From CAZEBW01 sp964510205 (lineage in GTDB: Bacteria; Chloroflexota; Anaerolineae; VGOG01): a DNA stretch of 48,655 bases. A program made the position numbers and the translations under genes. Below, piece after piece: positions 16,173 through 24,117 of the stretch (position 1 is the first letter of the stretch; each line of letters opens with the position of its first letter). The notes beneath the pieces are model-generated. The model saw only the letters and a list, made by a program, of their open reading frames with translations, was not told the origin of the DNA and searched no databases. Where the stretch lies: positions 1-48,655 of the forward strand of contig CAZEBW010000022.1 in the NCBI GenBank assembly GCA_964510205.1, written 5' to 3'.

Positions 16173-17324
16173 ATGAAGAAACATCCCACTCTGGGCGACG
16201 TCCGCCCCTACAACTTCACAAGCCCCGAAGGGCGCGAGGTGACAGCCTGGATGAGCGTGGAACGGGACCACCGCCTGGGCGCCCTGCTCATCGAGGCCGT
16301 GAACGGGGAGGCCACTGGCCAATTTGTCTTCGGTATGCCCAAGATCCACTATCCCTACCGGCGGGACAGGGAGGTTGATCTAGAGAACGTCTCCCCCGAT
16401 GACATCATCCTACCCACCGGCTACGAGAGGGTGCTGCTGCGCCAGAAAGTGGACGGCACGAACGTCACCTGGTTTGGTCTGCTGGACGGCAGGGGCGAGA
16501 TGGTGGAGATCATCCCCAAGACACGCCAGGCCGTCCTCAATAAGCCGTCGGAGATGCACTCCGTGTACGACCTCCTGCCTGACCTCTACGAGATGTACCC
16601 AGGCATCCTAGAAGCGGCTCGTGACACCGGCCTCAGCCTGTCCTTTGAGTGCTACGGCTATCGAAACCCGCACACCCTGGTCTACGACTTCCCCCTGCAG
16701 CTCTCCCTCATCGTGGCCATAGATAGCCAGGGGCGACTGCGGCCCTGGAGAGAACTGGCGGCGCTCGCCGAGAGATACAAGCTGCACATGCCGCAGGTCG
16801 TCTTCGAGACGGAGGAGGGCGATGTACGGGCCGAGTGGCTTCGATTTCGGCTGGAGTTGGACGAGAGGAATCGGCCCGATCAGTTGGTAGACGAGGGGGT
16901 GGTGTTCACCTTCTGCTATCCCGACACCATCAAGCTGGTCAAGTGCAAGACTCGCACTCTGGAGGAGGCCCACATGTCGGTCATGGCCGCCGAGCAGGCC
17001 GACATCACCAGGGAGATCCTGTACAAGGCCATCTGCCGCGTCTACGACGACGGCTTCGCGGGGCAGGGGTGGGACGTGGTTTGGGGTCAACTGAAGGCAG
17101 AGTTGATGGAGGACTACGTGGAGGTGGCCGTGGACCGCCACCTGCACAAGGCGGAGAGATTGTGGCATTGGAAGCTGAGGCTGGAGACGGTGCGGCCCTA
17201 CATCGAGCGGGCCATGAAAGCGACCGGCAGCCGCGAGCTGAACGTGGTCATGCCCGTGGTGCGAGAATGGCTCAGCGAGGAGGATACCAACCTGGCGGCG
17301 CAGATTCTGATTGGGAACATATAG
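16173..17324 (+). CDS. RNA ligase family protein (nucleotidyltransferase superfamily)
   Basis: A 383-residue protein with the ordered motifs of covalent nucleotidyltransferases. Motif I is QKVDGTN, with the AMP-accepting lysine at residue 92. The motif III-like sequence is LSFECYGY (Glu159). Motif IV is DEGVVF (Glu241). Motif V is IKLVKCK (Lys254, Lys257). This set fits ATP-dependent RNA ligases rather than DNA ligases, which would be larger with an OB fold. The C-terminal 120 residues are helical and not recognised. The role is unknown: RNA repair after toxin cleavage is one idea, and two RNase-type toxin genes follow within 1 kb, but they have their own promoters. GAGG is placed 8 nt before the start. 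Confidence 0.85.
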   Translation: MKKHPTLGDVRPYNFTSPEGREVTAWMSVERDHRLGALLIEAVNGEATGQFVFGMPKIHYPYRRDREVDLENVSPDDIILPTGYERVLLRQKVDGTNVTWFGLLDGRGEMVEIIPKTRQAVLNKPSEMHSVYDLLPDLYEMYPGILEAARDTGLSLSFECYGYRNPHTLVYDFPLQLSLIVAIDSQGRLRPWRELAALAERYKLHMPQVVFETEEGDVRAEWLRFRLELDERNRPDQLVDEGVVFTFCYPDTIKLVKCKTRTLEEAHMSVMAAEQADITREILYKAICRVYDDGFAGQGWDVVWGQLKAELMEDYVEVAVDRHLHKAERLWHWKLRLETVRPYIERAMKATGSRELNVVMPVVREWLSEEDTNLAAQILIGNI

Positions 17325-17360
17325 CCTTTGACTTCCGCTGTGACTGGCCGACTGACCTTT

Positions 17361-17389
17361 CGACTCAGGACGTGATAGACTCGATTCGG
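17361..17389. repeat. CAGGA-GTGATAGACTC-ATTCGG segment, copy 1
   Basis: This 29-bp intergenic segment differs from 21432-21460 at only a few positions. In the second copy it encodes TQDVIDSIR at the end of a small ORF; here it is not in a credible gene. It may be the 3' remnant of the same gene. Confidence 0.6.
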
Positions 17390-17430
17390 TACGTGGCAAA
17401 AATCTCCTGCTGCAGGTCGAACCAGGTCAT

Positions 17431-17486
17431 TTGACACTGAGAGGGAGATGTGTTATACTCCAGTTGGACTGTTGGAAAGTTGGACT
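17431..17486 (+). promoter_or_regulatory. Promoter and direct-repeat operator of the AbrB/RelE module
   Basis: TTGACA at 17431-17436 and TATACT at 17454-17459 with a 17-bp spacer. Directly after it AGTTGGACT occurs twice, at 17462-17470 and 17478-17486, 16 bp apart. Repeats at the transcription start are a usual place for autorepression by an AbrB-type antitoxin. The promoter call is strong; the operator is inference. Confidence 0.75.
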
Positions 17487-17516
17487 CTCTGAAACATTGC
17501 TGGAAGGAGTGAAGCC

Positions 17517-17816
17517 ATGGAAATGCTCCAGATTCGCAAGAAGTTCCAGATCACCATCCCACTATCCATCCGCGAACAGCTTGGCCTGGAAGAAGGCGAT
17601 TACATAGCTGTTGAGGCACGTGACGGAGAGATCGTCCTACGACCGAAGAAGCTGATTGACAAGAGCCAGGCCTGGTTCTGGTCTGAGGCATGGCAGGCGG
17701 CCGAACGTGAGGCCGAGGCTGATATCCAGGCCGGGCGCATGCATGAGTTCCCCAATGCAGAAGAGGCCATTGCCTTCCTCCATCGCCGCACTGCTGGCGA
17801 GGTTGAAGAGGACTAG
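17517..17816 (+). CDS. AbrB/MazE/SpoVT-type antitoxin
   Basis: A 99-residue protein with an N-terminal swapped-hairpin AbrB domain: LQIRKKFQITIPLSIREQLG then GDYIAVEARDGEIVLRPKK. The C-terminal half (AWFWSEAWQAAEREAEADI) is the helical toxin-binding type. It is a DNA-binding antitoxin that would repress its own promoter at 17431. GGAAGGAG precedes the ATG by 9 nt. The toxin gene follows after 5 nt. Confidence 0.9.
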   Translation: MEMLQIRKKFQITIPLSIREQLGLEEGDYIAVEARDGEIVLRPKKLIDKSQAWFWSEAWQAAEREAEADIQAGRMHEFPNAEEAIAFLHRRTAGEVEED

Positions 17817-17821
17817 ACCTC

Positions 17822-18082
17822 ATGCCCATCGTCATCACCGAACGGTTTGCCGATGCCTACGCCGAATTGCCGCACCATATCCAGAAGAAAGTGGACAAGG
17901 CCCTGCGATTGCTTGATGCAGACTTCCGGCACCCCGGCCTGCGGGCGCGTCCTATTGAGGGGACGAAAGGCATCTACGAAGCTCGCGTTGACCTGAAGCA
18001 TCGGATGACCTATGAGCGAGAGGGCGATCGCCTGATCATGCGCACTGTCGGTGAGCATGACAAAGCCCTGGCTCGGCCATGA
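17822..18082 (+). CDS. RelE/ParE-superfamily toxin
   Basis: An 86-residue protein: ITERFADAYAELPHHIQKKV, then LRARPIEGTKGIYEARVDLK and the closing beta-strand YEREGDRLIMRTVGEHD. This is the compact RelE/ParE fold, with the terminal GxHD-like element typical of mRNA interferases. It lies 5 nt after the AbrB antitoxin gene and shares its promoter. The target (mRNA on the ribosome or gyrase) cannot be settled from sequence. Confidence 0.88.
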   Translation: MPIVITERFADAYAELPHHIQKKVDKALRLLDADFRHPGLRARPIEGTKGIYEARVDLKHRMTYEREGDRLIMRTVGEHDKALARP

Positions 18083-18139
18083 TGTGGTCATGATACGACG
18101 CTTCCCACGGAGAGCTAGAGATTCTGATGGCAGGCGACC

Positions 18140-18168
18140 TTGCATAATATCGAATTACGGTATATAAT
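18140..18168 (+). promoter_or_regulatory. Promoter-like site at the higBA start
   Basis: TTGCAT at 18140-18145 and TATAAT at 18163-18168 with a 17-bp spacer. The -10 box ends only 2 nt before the presumed ATG at 18171. Transcription from here would start at or just inside the start codon. Confidence 0.55.
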
Positions 18169-18170
18169 GT

Positions 18171-18464
18171 ATGCGTGTCCTTCGAACAGACGTCCTGGAT
18201 AAATGTAGAAAAAAGCACGCAGAGGCCCGGGACCAATTAGAAGCCTGGCTTGAGGACGCTCAACGTGCAAATTGGCAGAACCCACTGCATGTGAAAGAAA
18301 GCTATGCCAATGCAAGGACCATACCTGACAATCGGATAGTATTCAACATCAAAGGCAACAGGTATCGTTTGGTGGTTAAGGTCAATTACCAAGCAGGTGT
18401 CGCTCAAATCCGATGGGCTGGTACGCACGCAGAATACGACAGGATAGATCCCAAAACAATCTGA
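18171..18464 (+). CDS. higB: HigB-type mRNA interferase toxin
   Basis: A 97-residue protein of the HigB_toxin family: AWLEDAQRANWQNPLHVKES, DNRIVFNIKGNRYRLVVKV, then IRWAGTHAEYDRID. The basic residues of the last two segments form the RNase site in characterised HigB proteins. The HigA-like antitoxin gene follows after 15 nt, the reverse of the usual antitoxin-first order and normal for hig loci. The start at 18171 gives the standard N-terminus (MRVL...) but lies at the -10 box, so translation may be leaderless. Confidence 0.93.
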   Translation: MRVLRTDVLDKCRKKHAEARDQLEAWLEDAQRANWQNPLHVKESYANARTIPDNRIVFNIKGNRYRLVVKVNYQAGVAQIRWAGTHAEYDRIDPKTI

Positions 18465-18479
18465 TGGGAGGTCTTACCT

Positions 18480-19145
18480 ATGGAGATAAAGGCCATTAGG
18501 ACTGAAGAGGACTACAGAGTGGCGCTGAAGGAGATAGAAGAGCTTTTTGATGCCGAGCCGAATACGCCTGGTGGCGACAGATTGGAAGCCCTGGTCACAC
18601 TCGTCGAGGCGTACGAAGCACAGCATTACGCAATCCCATTGCCTGACCCGATCGCTGCCATGGAATACTACTTGGAGAGTCGTGGTATGTCACCTCAGGA
18701 TCTCGAACCCTACATTGGGAGCTACGCTCTTGTTTCGGAAGTCTTGAACCGCAAGCGTTCCCTTACGCAAGAAATGATACAGAATCTTGAAGCAAATCTA
18801 GGGATTCCGGCCCAGGTTTTGTCGCAGAAGTACAAGCTGAGTGCCGATGTCAATGTTCTGCTCTATGAAGGATGGGGACGTGAGGAATTGACAAGTATGG
18901 ACAAGCCTGCCAGGTTGTTGATGGCGAGTCTGGGTGCTGGCGATGCAGGAGGAAGTGATATGCCAGAAGATCAACTCTTTGAATATCCAGACCCTGTAGT
19001 AATTAGAGTCAATGAGCAGGATGCTGATTATGAGGTGGTGCCGGTTCCGGCTTTTCCTACATTATTGCCGGTGGTTTATGCTCGTGCGGCTGCTTCGGGC
19101 GACCAACCCAGAACAGATCCATGTTTGGAGAGGATTTCACTATGA
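18480..19145 (+). CDS. higA: HigA-type antitoxin with unusual C-terminal extension
   Basis: Residues 1 to about 122 match HigA antitoxins: TEEDYRVALKEIEELFDAEP, a helix-turn-helix at about 61-110 (SRGMSPQDLEPYIGSYALVS, LNRKRSLTQEMIQNL), then LGIPAQVL. Normal members end soon after. Here about 95 further residues follow (from KYKLSADVN) that I do not recognise. The ORF ends in an ATGA overlap with the next gene. Either this is a fusion, or the original stop was lost. GGAGGTCTTACCT precedes the ATG. Confidence 0.85.
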   Translation: MEIKAIRTEEDYRVALKEIEELFDAEPNTPGGDRLEALVTLVEAYEAQHYAIPLPDPIAAMEYYLESRGMSPQDLEPYIGSYALVSEVLNRKRSLTQEMIQNLEANLGIPAQVLSQKYKLSADVNVLLYEGWGREELTSMDKPARLLMASLGAGDAGGSDMPEDQLFEYPDPVVIRVNEQDADYEVVPVPAFPTLLPVVYARAAASGDQPRTDPCLERISL

Positions 19146-19594
19146 TAGATCACGTCTGGACCGTAGTCTGCTCACGTGCTGTCATTGACAAGAACTCTAA
19201 CAACGTGAGCATTCAGAATGTAATAGAGCAAATCACTGTCCCGGGCGAACCCCAGCCTGAGCAGGTGGTTGGTATCGCGTTTGAAGTCGTGAGTTTGTGG
19301 TCACGCTCCGATTTTGATGTGCCCAGCCACGGGCAGGCACGCCTGACCTACTTGTCGCCTAGCGGAAGGAGAACCGGGCCAGTTGAATTCGACCTCGACC
19401 TATCTGAGTACGAGCGCCTCCGGACTCGTCGGGCTTTTCAAGGCCTTCCTGTAGCAGAACCGGGTCGACACAATTGGCTTGTAGAACTCCGGAACGAGGG
19501 GGAAGATGAATGGCAAGAAGTCGCCTCTATTCCGATAAAGGTGATGTTCGTTCCCGTGGAGAGTGAGGAACAAGCCGCAGAGGAAGCCGAATAG
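19142..19594 (+). CDS. Conserved hypothetical protein (DUF6941-like)
   Basis: A 150-residue protein. The opening WTVVCSRAVIDKNSNNVSIQ and the beta-rich middle resemble a small family I know as DUF6941; that name is from memory and not certain. The C-terminus is acidic (SEEQAAEEAE). I chose ATG 19142 over ATG 19121 because GGAGAGGA stands at 19127-19134. It overlaps the antitoxin stop by ATGA and is followed by a clear terminator. It is therefore the last gene of the hig transcript. No catalytic motif is visible. Confidence 0.75.
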   Translation: MIDHVWTVVCSRAVIDKNSNNVSIQNVIEQITVPGEPQPEQVVGIAFEVVSLWSRSDFDVPSHGQARLTYLSPSGRRTGPVEFDLDLSEYERLRTRRAFQGLPVAEPGRHNWLVELRNEGEDEWQEVASIPIKVMFVPVESEEQAAEEAE

Positions 19595-19647
19595 TTAAGG
19601 TAAAGCCTCCTCGGCTATTGAAGAGCTGATGGCCTGACCAGAGGGGA

Positions 19648-19684
19648 AAAGCCGCCTGTGTGAACTGCACAGGTGGCTTTTTGC
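19648..19684 (+). terminator. Rho-independent terminator
   Basis: AAAGCCGCCTGTG at 19648-19660 pairs with CACAGGTGGCTTT at 19668-19680 (one G-T pair), followed by TTTTTG. It ends the higBA-DUF6941 transcript. Confidence 0.92.
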
Positions 19685-19685
19685 T

Positions 19686-19714
19686 TTGCCAAAACACCGG
19701 AAATCTGGTAAACT
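19686..19714 (+). promoter_or_regulatory. Candidate promoter of the FGE lipoprotein gene
   Basis: TTGCCA at 19686-19691 and TAAACT at 19709-19714 with a 17-bp spacer, immediately after the terminator and 63 bp before the ATG. Confidence 0.55.
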
Positions 19715-19777
19715 ACTCTCAGCAGGCAGATGCCCCGGCTGATCAAAGGGTTCTGTAGTCAAAGGAGGGACGGAGGA

Positions 19778-21289
19778 ATGAAAATCACTCAGTTGAAACG
19801 CCCGTCGCGCGGCAGCACGGAGCTTGGGAAGTCCCACAGAAAACGGGCAGGCCTGAAGCCCTTGCCCATGCTGGCCATGCTCTTGATCCTCGCAGTCATG
19901 TGCATGTTGTCCGGTTGCGCTTCAGAGCCAGGGGAGCAGCCCGACCAGACGACGGTGATCGAAGAGCAGGAGCCCGGTAGTCCAGAGCCAGAGCTGCCCC
20001 CTGTGGCGGAGTCGTTGGCAGAAGGCTTGCACGAGCTGTGGGCAGCGGAGGATTGGGAAAAGGTCGTCGAGCTGATCGAGCGAATTCTGGCCACGAATCC
20101 CGACTACGCTGGGATGACCGAGAAGCTGTACGCGGCCCACGTCAACTACGGGCTGCAGCTCATCGAGGAGGGCAAGCCTGACCAGGCGGCAGCGCAGTTC
20201 AACCGTGCATTGGAGATCAAGCCCGACGGGGTGGAAGCCCAGGCAGGACTGGAACGGGCGCGAGCAGTGCCTGTGGAGCAGTTAGAACAGAGCTTGCACG
20301 AGTCGTGGGCGGCGGAGGATTGGGAGAAAGTGATCGGACTGATCGAGCAGATTCTGGCTGCCAACCCGGACAACGCCGACATGATGGAGAAGTTGTACGC
20401 GGCCCACGTCAACTACGGACTGCAGCTCGTCCAGGAGGGCCGTCTTGAGCAAGCGAAGATGGAGTTCACCCGCGCCCTCGGCGTCAAGCCGGGCGGGGGA
20501 GAGGCCATCGCACAGTTGGAAGCATTGGCCGCTCCAACGCCTGGCGTGCTGGCCGTGGAAGCGACGCCAGAGCCTGTTCAAGCAACCCCCATCCCGTCTA
20601 TGTCAGCCTCCCAGGCAGAGGCAGGCATGGTCGCTATCCCCGCCGGGGAGTTCACCATGGGCAGCCAGAACGGGGTGGAGCGCCCGCCCCACGCGGTGTT
20701 CGTGGATACCTTTGAGATGGACCGCTTTGAGGTCGCCAACCAGGACTTCGAGCGGTTTGTGGCGGGAACAGGCTATGTCACCGATGCGGAGAAAGCGGGC
20801 GACACGTCTTGGCGGGCCTACGCTGAGGGCAAACCCGACCACCCCGTGGTGAAGGTAAGCTGGAACGATGCCCAGGCTTTCTGCCAGTGGGCGGGGAAGC
20901 GGCTGCCCACCGAGGCCGAGTGGGAGAAAGCCGCTCGCGGCGCCGACGAGCGCGTCTATCCCTGGGGGAACGGCTGGGACGCCAATAAAGCAAATGCCAA
21001 GGAATCGGGCCGCCGCGGGACCACCGCTGTGGGCAGTTTCCCGGCCGGGGCCAGTCCCTATGGGGTGATGGACATGGCGGGCAACGTGTCCGAATGGACG
21101 AGCGACTGGTTTCAGCCCTACCCAGGGTATCCGGGCGGCGACAACGAGGCCCAGTACTTCGGCCAGAAGTACCGCGTGATCCGAGGCGGGGGCTGGTTCA
21201 GCGACCAGGAACAAGTACGCACCACCGAGCGGAGCGCCAGCTCCATGACCCTGGCCAACGACGATGTCGGTTTCCGCTGTGCGCGATAG
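19778..21289 (+). CDS. Lipoprotein with duplicated TPR module and FGE-sulfatase domain
   Basis: 503 residues. A lipoprotein signal ends in the lipobox LSGC (about residue 47), so it should be anchored outside the membrane. Residues about 85-250 hold two copies of a 75-80 residue unit (AAEDWEKVVELIERILATNP and AAEDWEKVIGLIEQILAANP). Each unit continues with KLYAAHVNYGLQL, so the TPR-like block is a tandem duplication. Residues about 285-503 form a formylglycine-generating-enzyme-like fold: MVAIPAGEFTMGS, RLPTEAEWEKAARG, YGVMDMAGNVSEW, VIRGGGWF and DVGFRCAR. The Cys pair of true sulfatase activators is not evident, so it is more likely a binding or other oxidase-like variant. ATG 19778 is backed by AGGAGG 9 nt upstream. 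Confidence 0.9.
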   Translation: MKITQLKRPSRGSTELGKSHRKRAGLKPLPMLAMLLILAVMCMLSGCASEPGEQPDQTTVIEEQEPGSPEPELPPVAESLAEGLHELWAAEDWEKVVELIERILATNPDYAGMTEKLYAAHVNYGLQLIEEGKPDQAAAQFNRALEIKPDGVEAQAGLERARAVPVEQLEQSLHESWAAEDWEKVIGLIEQILAANPDNADMMEKLYAAHVNYGLQLVQEGRLEQAKMEFTRALGVKPGGGEAIAQLEALAAPTPGVLAVEATPEPVQATPIPSMSASQAEAGMVAIPAGEFTMGSQNGVERPPHAVFVDTFEMDRFEVANQDFERFVAGTGYVTDAEKAGDTSWRAYAEGKPDHPVVKVSWNDAQAFCQWAGKRLPTEAEWEKAARGADERVYPWGNGWDANKANAKESGRRGTTAVGSFPAGASPYGVMDMAGNVSEWTSDWFQPYPGYPGGDNEAQYFGQKYRVIRGGGWFSDQEQVRTTERSASSMTLANDDVGFRCAR

Positions 21290-21316
21290 CTTGTGGCCAA
21301 GGATGCCTCGGTCAGC

Positions 21317-21466
21317 ATGGGAAATGGGCTGTTCTTCGTCCTTCTGTTGACGCTGCTGGTCACGCTCTTCGATCACTATCGCCAGGTGTATCTGATGCGC
21401 TTCGGCTCGACACTCCTGCCGGCTGGTCTTCCGACGCAGGATGTGATAGACTCCATTCGGCGCTGA
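21317..21466 (+). CDS. Possible small membrane protein (49 aa)
   Basis: An open frame that reads MGNGLFFVLLLTLLVTLFDHYRQVY at its N-terminus, in two parts: one hydrophobic helix, then a short polar tail ending TQDVIDSIRR. A GTG at 21293 would lengthen it by 8 residues. The ribosome binding site is weak. The tail-coding DNA is nearly repeated at 17361-17389. It may be a real small protein or the remnant of a larger gene. Confidence 0.35.
   Translation: MGNGLFFVLLLTLLVTLFDHYRQVYLMRFGSTLLPAGLPTQDVIDSIRR
21432..21460. repeat. CAGGA-GTGATAGACTC-ATTCGG segment, copy 2
   Basis: This is the counterpart of 17361-17389. The two loci share no other evident similarity, which argues against a long recent duplication. 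Confidence 0.6.
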
Positions 21467-21517
21467 GGGGGGCGAAATCTGGTAACCTTTGCCTGGCGAT
21501 CAGTTGAAGGAGAGATC

Positions 21518-22360
21518 ATGAAAAAGAACGTGTTCACCAACGAAGGAAAGGCCCTGGTCAGTAAGCTGCGGAGCGACGGTGACTTGAAGCGCAACGTCAG
21601 CCAGGCCGTGGCTGCCATCGGCGGCTTGGAGAGACTGGTGGCGCCAGGGGATACGATTTTGGTCAAGCCCAACTTCAACACCGCCGATCCGCCGCCGGCT
21701 TCCAGCGACCCTCAGTTTGTCAAGGCCGTCATCGAGCTCCTCTACCAGCACGGGGCGGGCCAGGTCGTCGTGGGCGAGTCCTCGATGTTCAGCCTCTCCA
21801 CCAGGGAAGTCTTGCAGCAGACGGGTATGCTCCAGGCGGCGGAGGAGGCGGGGGCGGAGGTGGCGGTCTTCGATGAGGGTCAATGGGTGACGGTGCGGAC
21901 CGGGGGGCGCTACCTCGAGAGGGTCGCACTGGCCAAAACGGGGCTGGAGGCCAAGAAGATCGTTTACGTCTGCTGCCTCAAGACCCATCGCTTTGCGGAT
22001 TTTACCATGAGCCTCAAGCTGGCTATGGGTTTCGTGCGGCACCGTGACCGGGTGCCGATGCACCTCTGGCGGCTGAGCGAGAAGCTGGCCGACCTCAATC
22101 TGGCCATCGCGCCTGATCTGATCATCCTAGATGGCCGCCGCTGCTTCATCTCCGGCGGCCCGTCCAGTGGAGAGTTGCGCGAGCCGAACCTGATTCTGGC
22201 TTCGGGCGACCGCGTCGCCCTGGATGTGGAGGGCCTAAAGATCATCCAGAGCTATGCGGGCCACAGCTTGAAGAAAAGCCCGTGGGAGCTGACCATGATC
22301 CGCCGGGCGGTGGAGCTGGGGCTGGGGGCGACGAGCGAAGCTGAATACGAGGTCATATAG
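21518..22360 (+). CDS. DUF362 domain protein
   Basis: A 280-residue protein of the DUF362 family: DTILVKPNFNTADPPPASSD, VVVGESSMF, KIVYVCCLKTHRFADFTMSL, and DLIILDGRRCFISGGPSSGE. DUF362 proteins are sometimes fused to ferredoxin domains; this one has none. The biochemical role is unknown. GAAGGAGAGATC precedes the ATG, giving a good ribosome binding site. Confidence 0.9.
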   Translation: MKKNVFTNEGKALVSKLRSDGDLKRNVSQAVAAIGGLERLVAPGDTILVKPNFNTADPPPASSDPQFVKAVIELLYQHGAGQVVVGESSMFSLSTREVLQQTGMLQAAEEAGAEVAVFDEGQWVTVRTGGRYLERVALAKTGLEAKKIVYVCCLKTHRFADFTMSLKLAMGFVRHRDRVPMHLWRLSEKLADLNLAIAPDLIILDGRRCFISGGPSSGELREPNLILASGDRVALDVEGLKIIQSYAGHSLKKSPWELTMIRRAVELGLGATSEAEYEVI

Positions 22361-22432
22361 AATCAAAAGGCAGGGCGGTGACCAAGTGACAATGGGGGTT
22401 TCCCTTGCCCTGCCGCAGGGGGTAGTGGACGC

Positions 22433-23287
22433 TTGAACCTGTTATTGTTGTTGCTCTTGGGCACAATCTGGGGAGCCTCCTACCTGTTTATCAAGGTTAT
22501 TGTGGCTGAGGTGCCGGTGCTTACGCTGGTGGCTGGGCGGCTGACCCTGGCGGCTCTGGCCATGTGGCTCATTTTGCGCATCCGGGGTTCCCCCAGACCC
22601 CGCAGCCGGCGGATGTGGGGCGCTTACGCGGTGCTGGGTTTCATGGGCCTGGCCGTGCCCTACACGCTCATCTCCTGGGGCGAGCAATACATCTCCAGTG
22701 GGCTAGCGTCGCTGCTGCAGGCCACCACCCCCATCTTCACCGTCATCCTGGCCCATTTCCTCACCAACGACGAGCGTATCACATTGACCAAAATCTTGGG
22801 TGTGATCGTCGGCTTTGTGGGCGTGGGAATCCTGATGCTGCCCGACTTACGCCAGGGGCTACAAGCCAACCTGCTGGGACAGTTGGCCATTGTCGGTTCG
22901 TCCCTGTGTTACGCTGGAACGGCCATCTACGCCCGCAGTTGGCTGAGGGGACAACCAGCTCTGATATCAGCGACGGGGCAGTTGACGATGGGCATGGTCT
23001 ACATGCTGCCTGCTAGTTTGCTGATAGACCGCCCCTTCGACCTGTCGCCGTCGCTGCCGGCGTTGGCGAGCTGGGCGACGTTGACCATCCTGGGGACGGT
23101 GGTGGCCTATGTGATCTATTTCACCATCATCGAGCGGAGCAGTGCCACCTTTGTCACCATGGTGACCTACATCATTCCCGTCAACGGGCTGATGCTGGGC
23201 GCGCTGGTGCTGAATGAGCAACTCACTGTGAGCGTGCTGGGGAGCTTGGTGCTGATCCTGCTGGGAGTGTTGTTGGTGAGAACTTAG
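22433..23287 (+). CDS. EamA/DMT-family transporter
   Basis: A 284-residue integral membrane protein with ten helices in two EamA repeats (start LLLLLLGTIWGASYLFIKVI; the second repeat begins near GQLAIVGSSLCYAGTAIYAR). It is a probable metabolite exporter of unknown substrate. The presumed start is a TTG at 22433, because the first helix begins at once and no ATG lies upstream in frame; there is only a weak G-rich site before it. Fpg/Nei follows after 20 bp. Confidence 0.9.
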   Translation: MNLLLLLLLGTIWGASYLFIKVIVAEVPVLTLVAGRLTLAALAMWLILRIRGSPRPRSRRMWGAYAVLGFMGLAVPYTLISWGEQYISSGLASLLQATTPIFTVILAHFLTNDERITLTKILGVIVGFVGVGILMLPDLRQGLQANLLGQLAIVGSSLCYAGTAIYARSWLRGQPALISATGQLTMGMVYMLPASLLIDRPFDLSPSLPALASWATLTILGTVVAYVIYFTIIERSSATFVTMVTYIIPVNGLMLGALVLNEQLTVSVLGSLVLILLGVLLVRT

Positions 23288-23307
23288 GTGGAGAAAGGAG
23301 GAAGCCC

Positions 23308-24117
23308 ATGCCAGAGCTGCCTGAAATCACCGTCCTGGCTCGGCAGATGAAGACGGAACTGGTGGGCAAGACCTTGGCCAACGTCGAGGTGCTGCAACCC
23401 AAGTGTCTGAACGTCTCAGGAGGGGCGTTCGTGGACGCGCTGACCGGCGCGCGGCTGCTCGATGTGACGCATCACGGCAAGTGGCTCTTTGTCGAGACCA
23501 CGCAGGGCTGGCTGCTGCTGAATCTGGGGATGGGGGGCGAGATTCTGCTCACCACCCGTGACGCGCTGCCGGAAAAGTACCGCCTGGTCTTCGATTTCGA
23601 CGACGGCGCTTGTTTGGCCGTCAACTTCTGGTGGTTCGGCTACGCCCACTTCGCCGCCGAATTGGCCGACCACTCGCCGACGGCGCAGCTCGGCCCGGAT
23701 GCCCTGAGTCTGACGCTGGGGCAGTTCCGGGAATTGCTGCGCGGGCGGCGTGGCGGCATCAAATCCTTCCTGCTCAACCAGCGCCGCATCGCTGGCCTGG
23801 GCAACGTCTACGTCCAGGATCCGCTGTTCAAGGCGGGCCTCCACCCGCTGCGGAAAATCAATATGCTGGACGACGACGATGTCGCTGCCCTGTGGCGGGC
23901 CATCCGAGAGACGCTGCAGGAGAGCATTGACCTGGGCGGTAGCGCGTGGGAACGGGATCTGCACGGCGAAAAGGGTCGCTGGGACGGAAGCTTCTTCTTG
24001 GTCGCCTATCGGGAGGGCGGGTCGTGCCCGGTGTGCGGCGCGACGGTCGAGAAGATCAAGACCGGCAGCACCAGCAGCTACATCTGTCCGCTCTGCCAGC
24101 CGCTCAGCGAAAAATGA
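23308..24117 (+). CDS. Formamidopyrimidine/endonuclease VIII-type DNA glycosylase
   Basis: 269 residues. The N-terminus MPELPEI supplies the catalytic Pro-Glu. HHGKWLF contains the conserved lysine. The helix-two-turn-helix region is GLGNVYVQDPLFKAGLHPL, and a zinc finger CPVC-x16-CPLC lies at the C-terminus. It is a base-excision glycosylase/AP lyase for oxidised bases. The last residue of classical Fpg fingers differs, so Fpg versus Nei-like is left open. AGGAGG lies upstream. The next gene overlaps by ATGA. Confidence 0.93.
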   Translation: MPELPEITVLARQMKTELVGKTLANVEVLQPKCLNVSGGAFVDALTGARLLDVTHHGKWLFVETTQGWLLLNLGMGGEILLTTRDALPEKYRLVFDFDDGACLAVNFWWFGYAHFAAELADHSPTAQLGPDALSLTLGQFRELLRGRRGGIKSFLLNQRRIAGLGNVYVQDPLFKAGLHPLRKINMLDDDDVAALWRAIRETLQESIDLGGSAWERDLHGEKGRWDGSFFLVAYREGGSCPVCGATVEKIKTGSTSSYICPLCQPLSEK

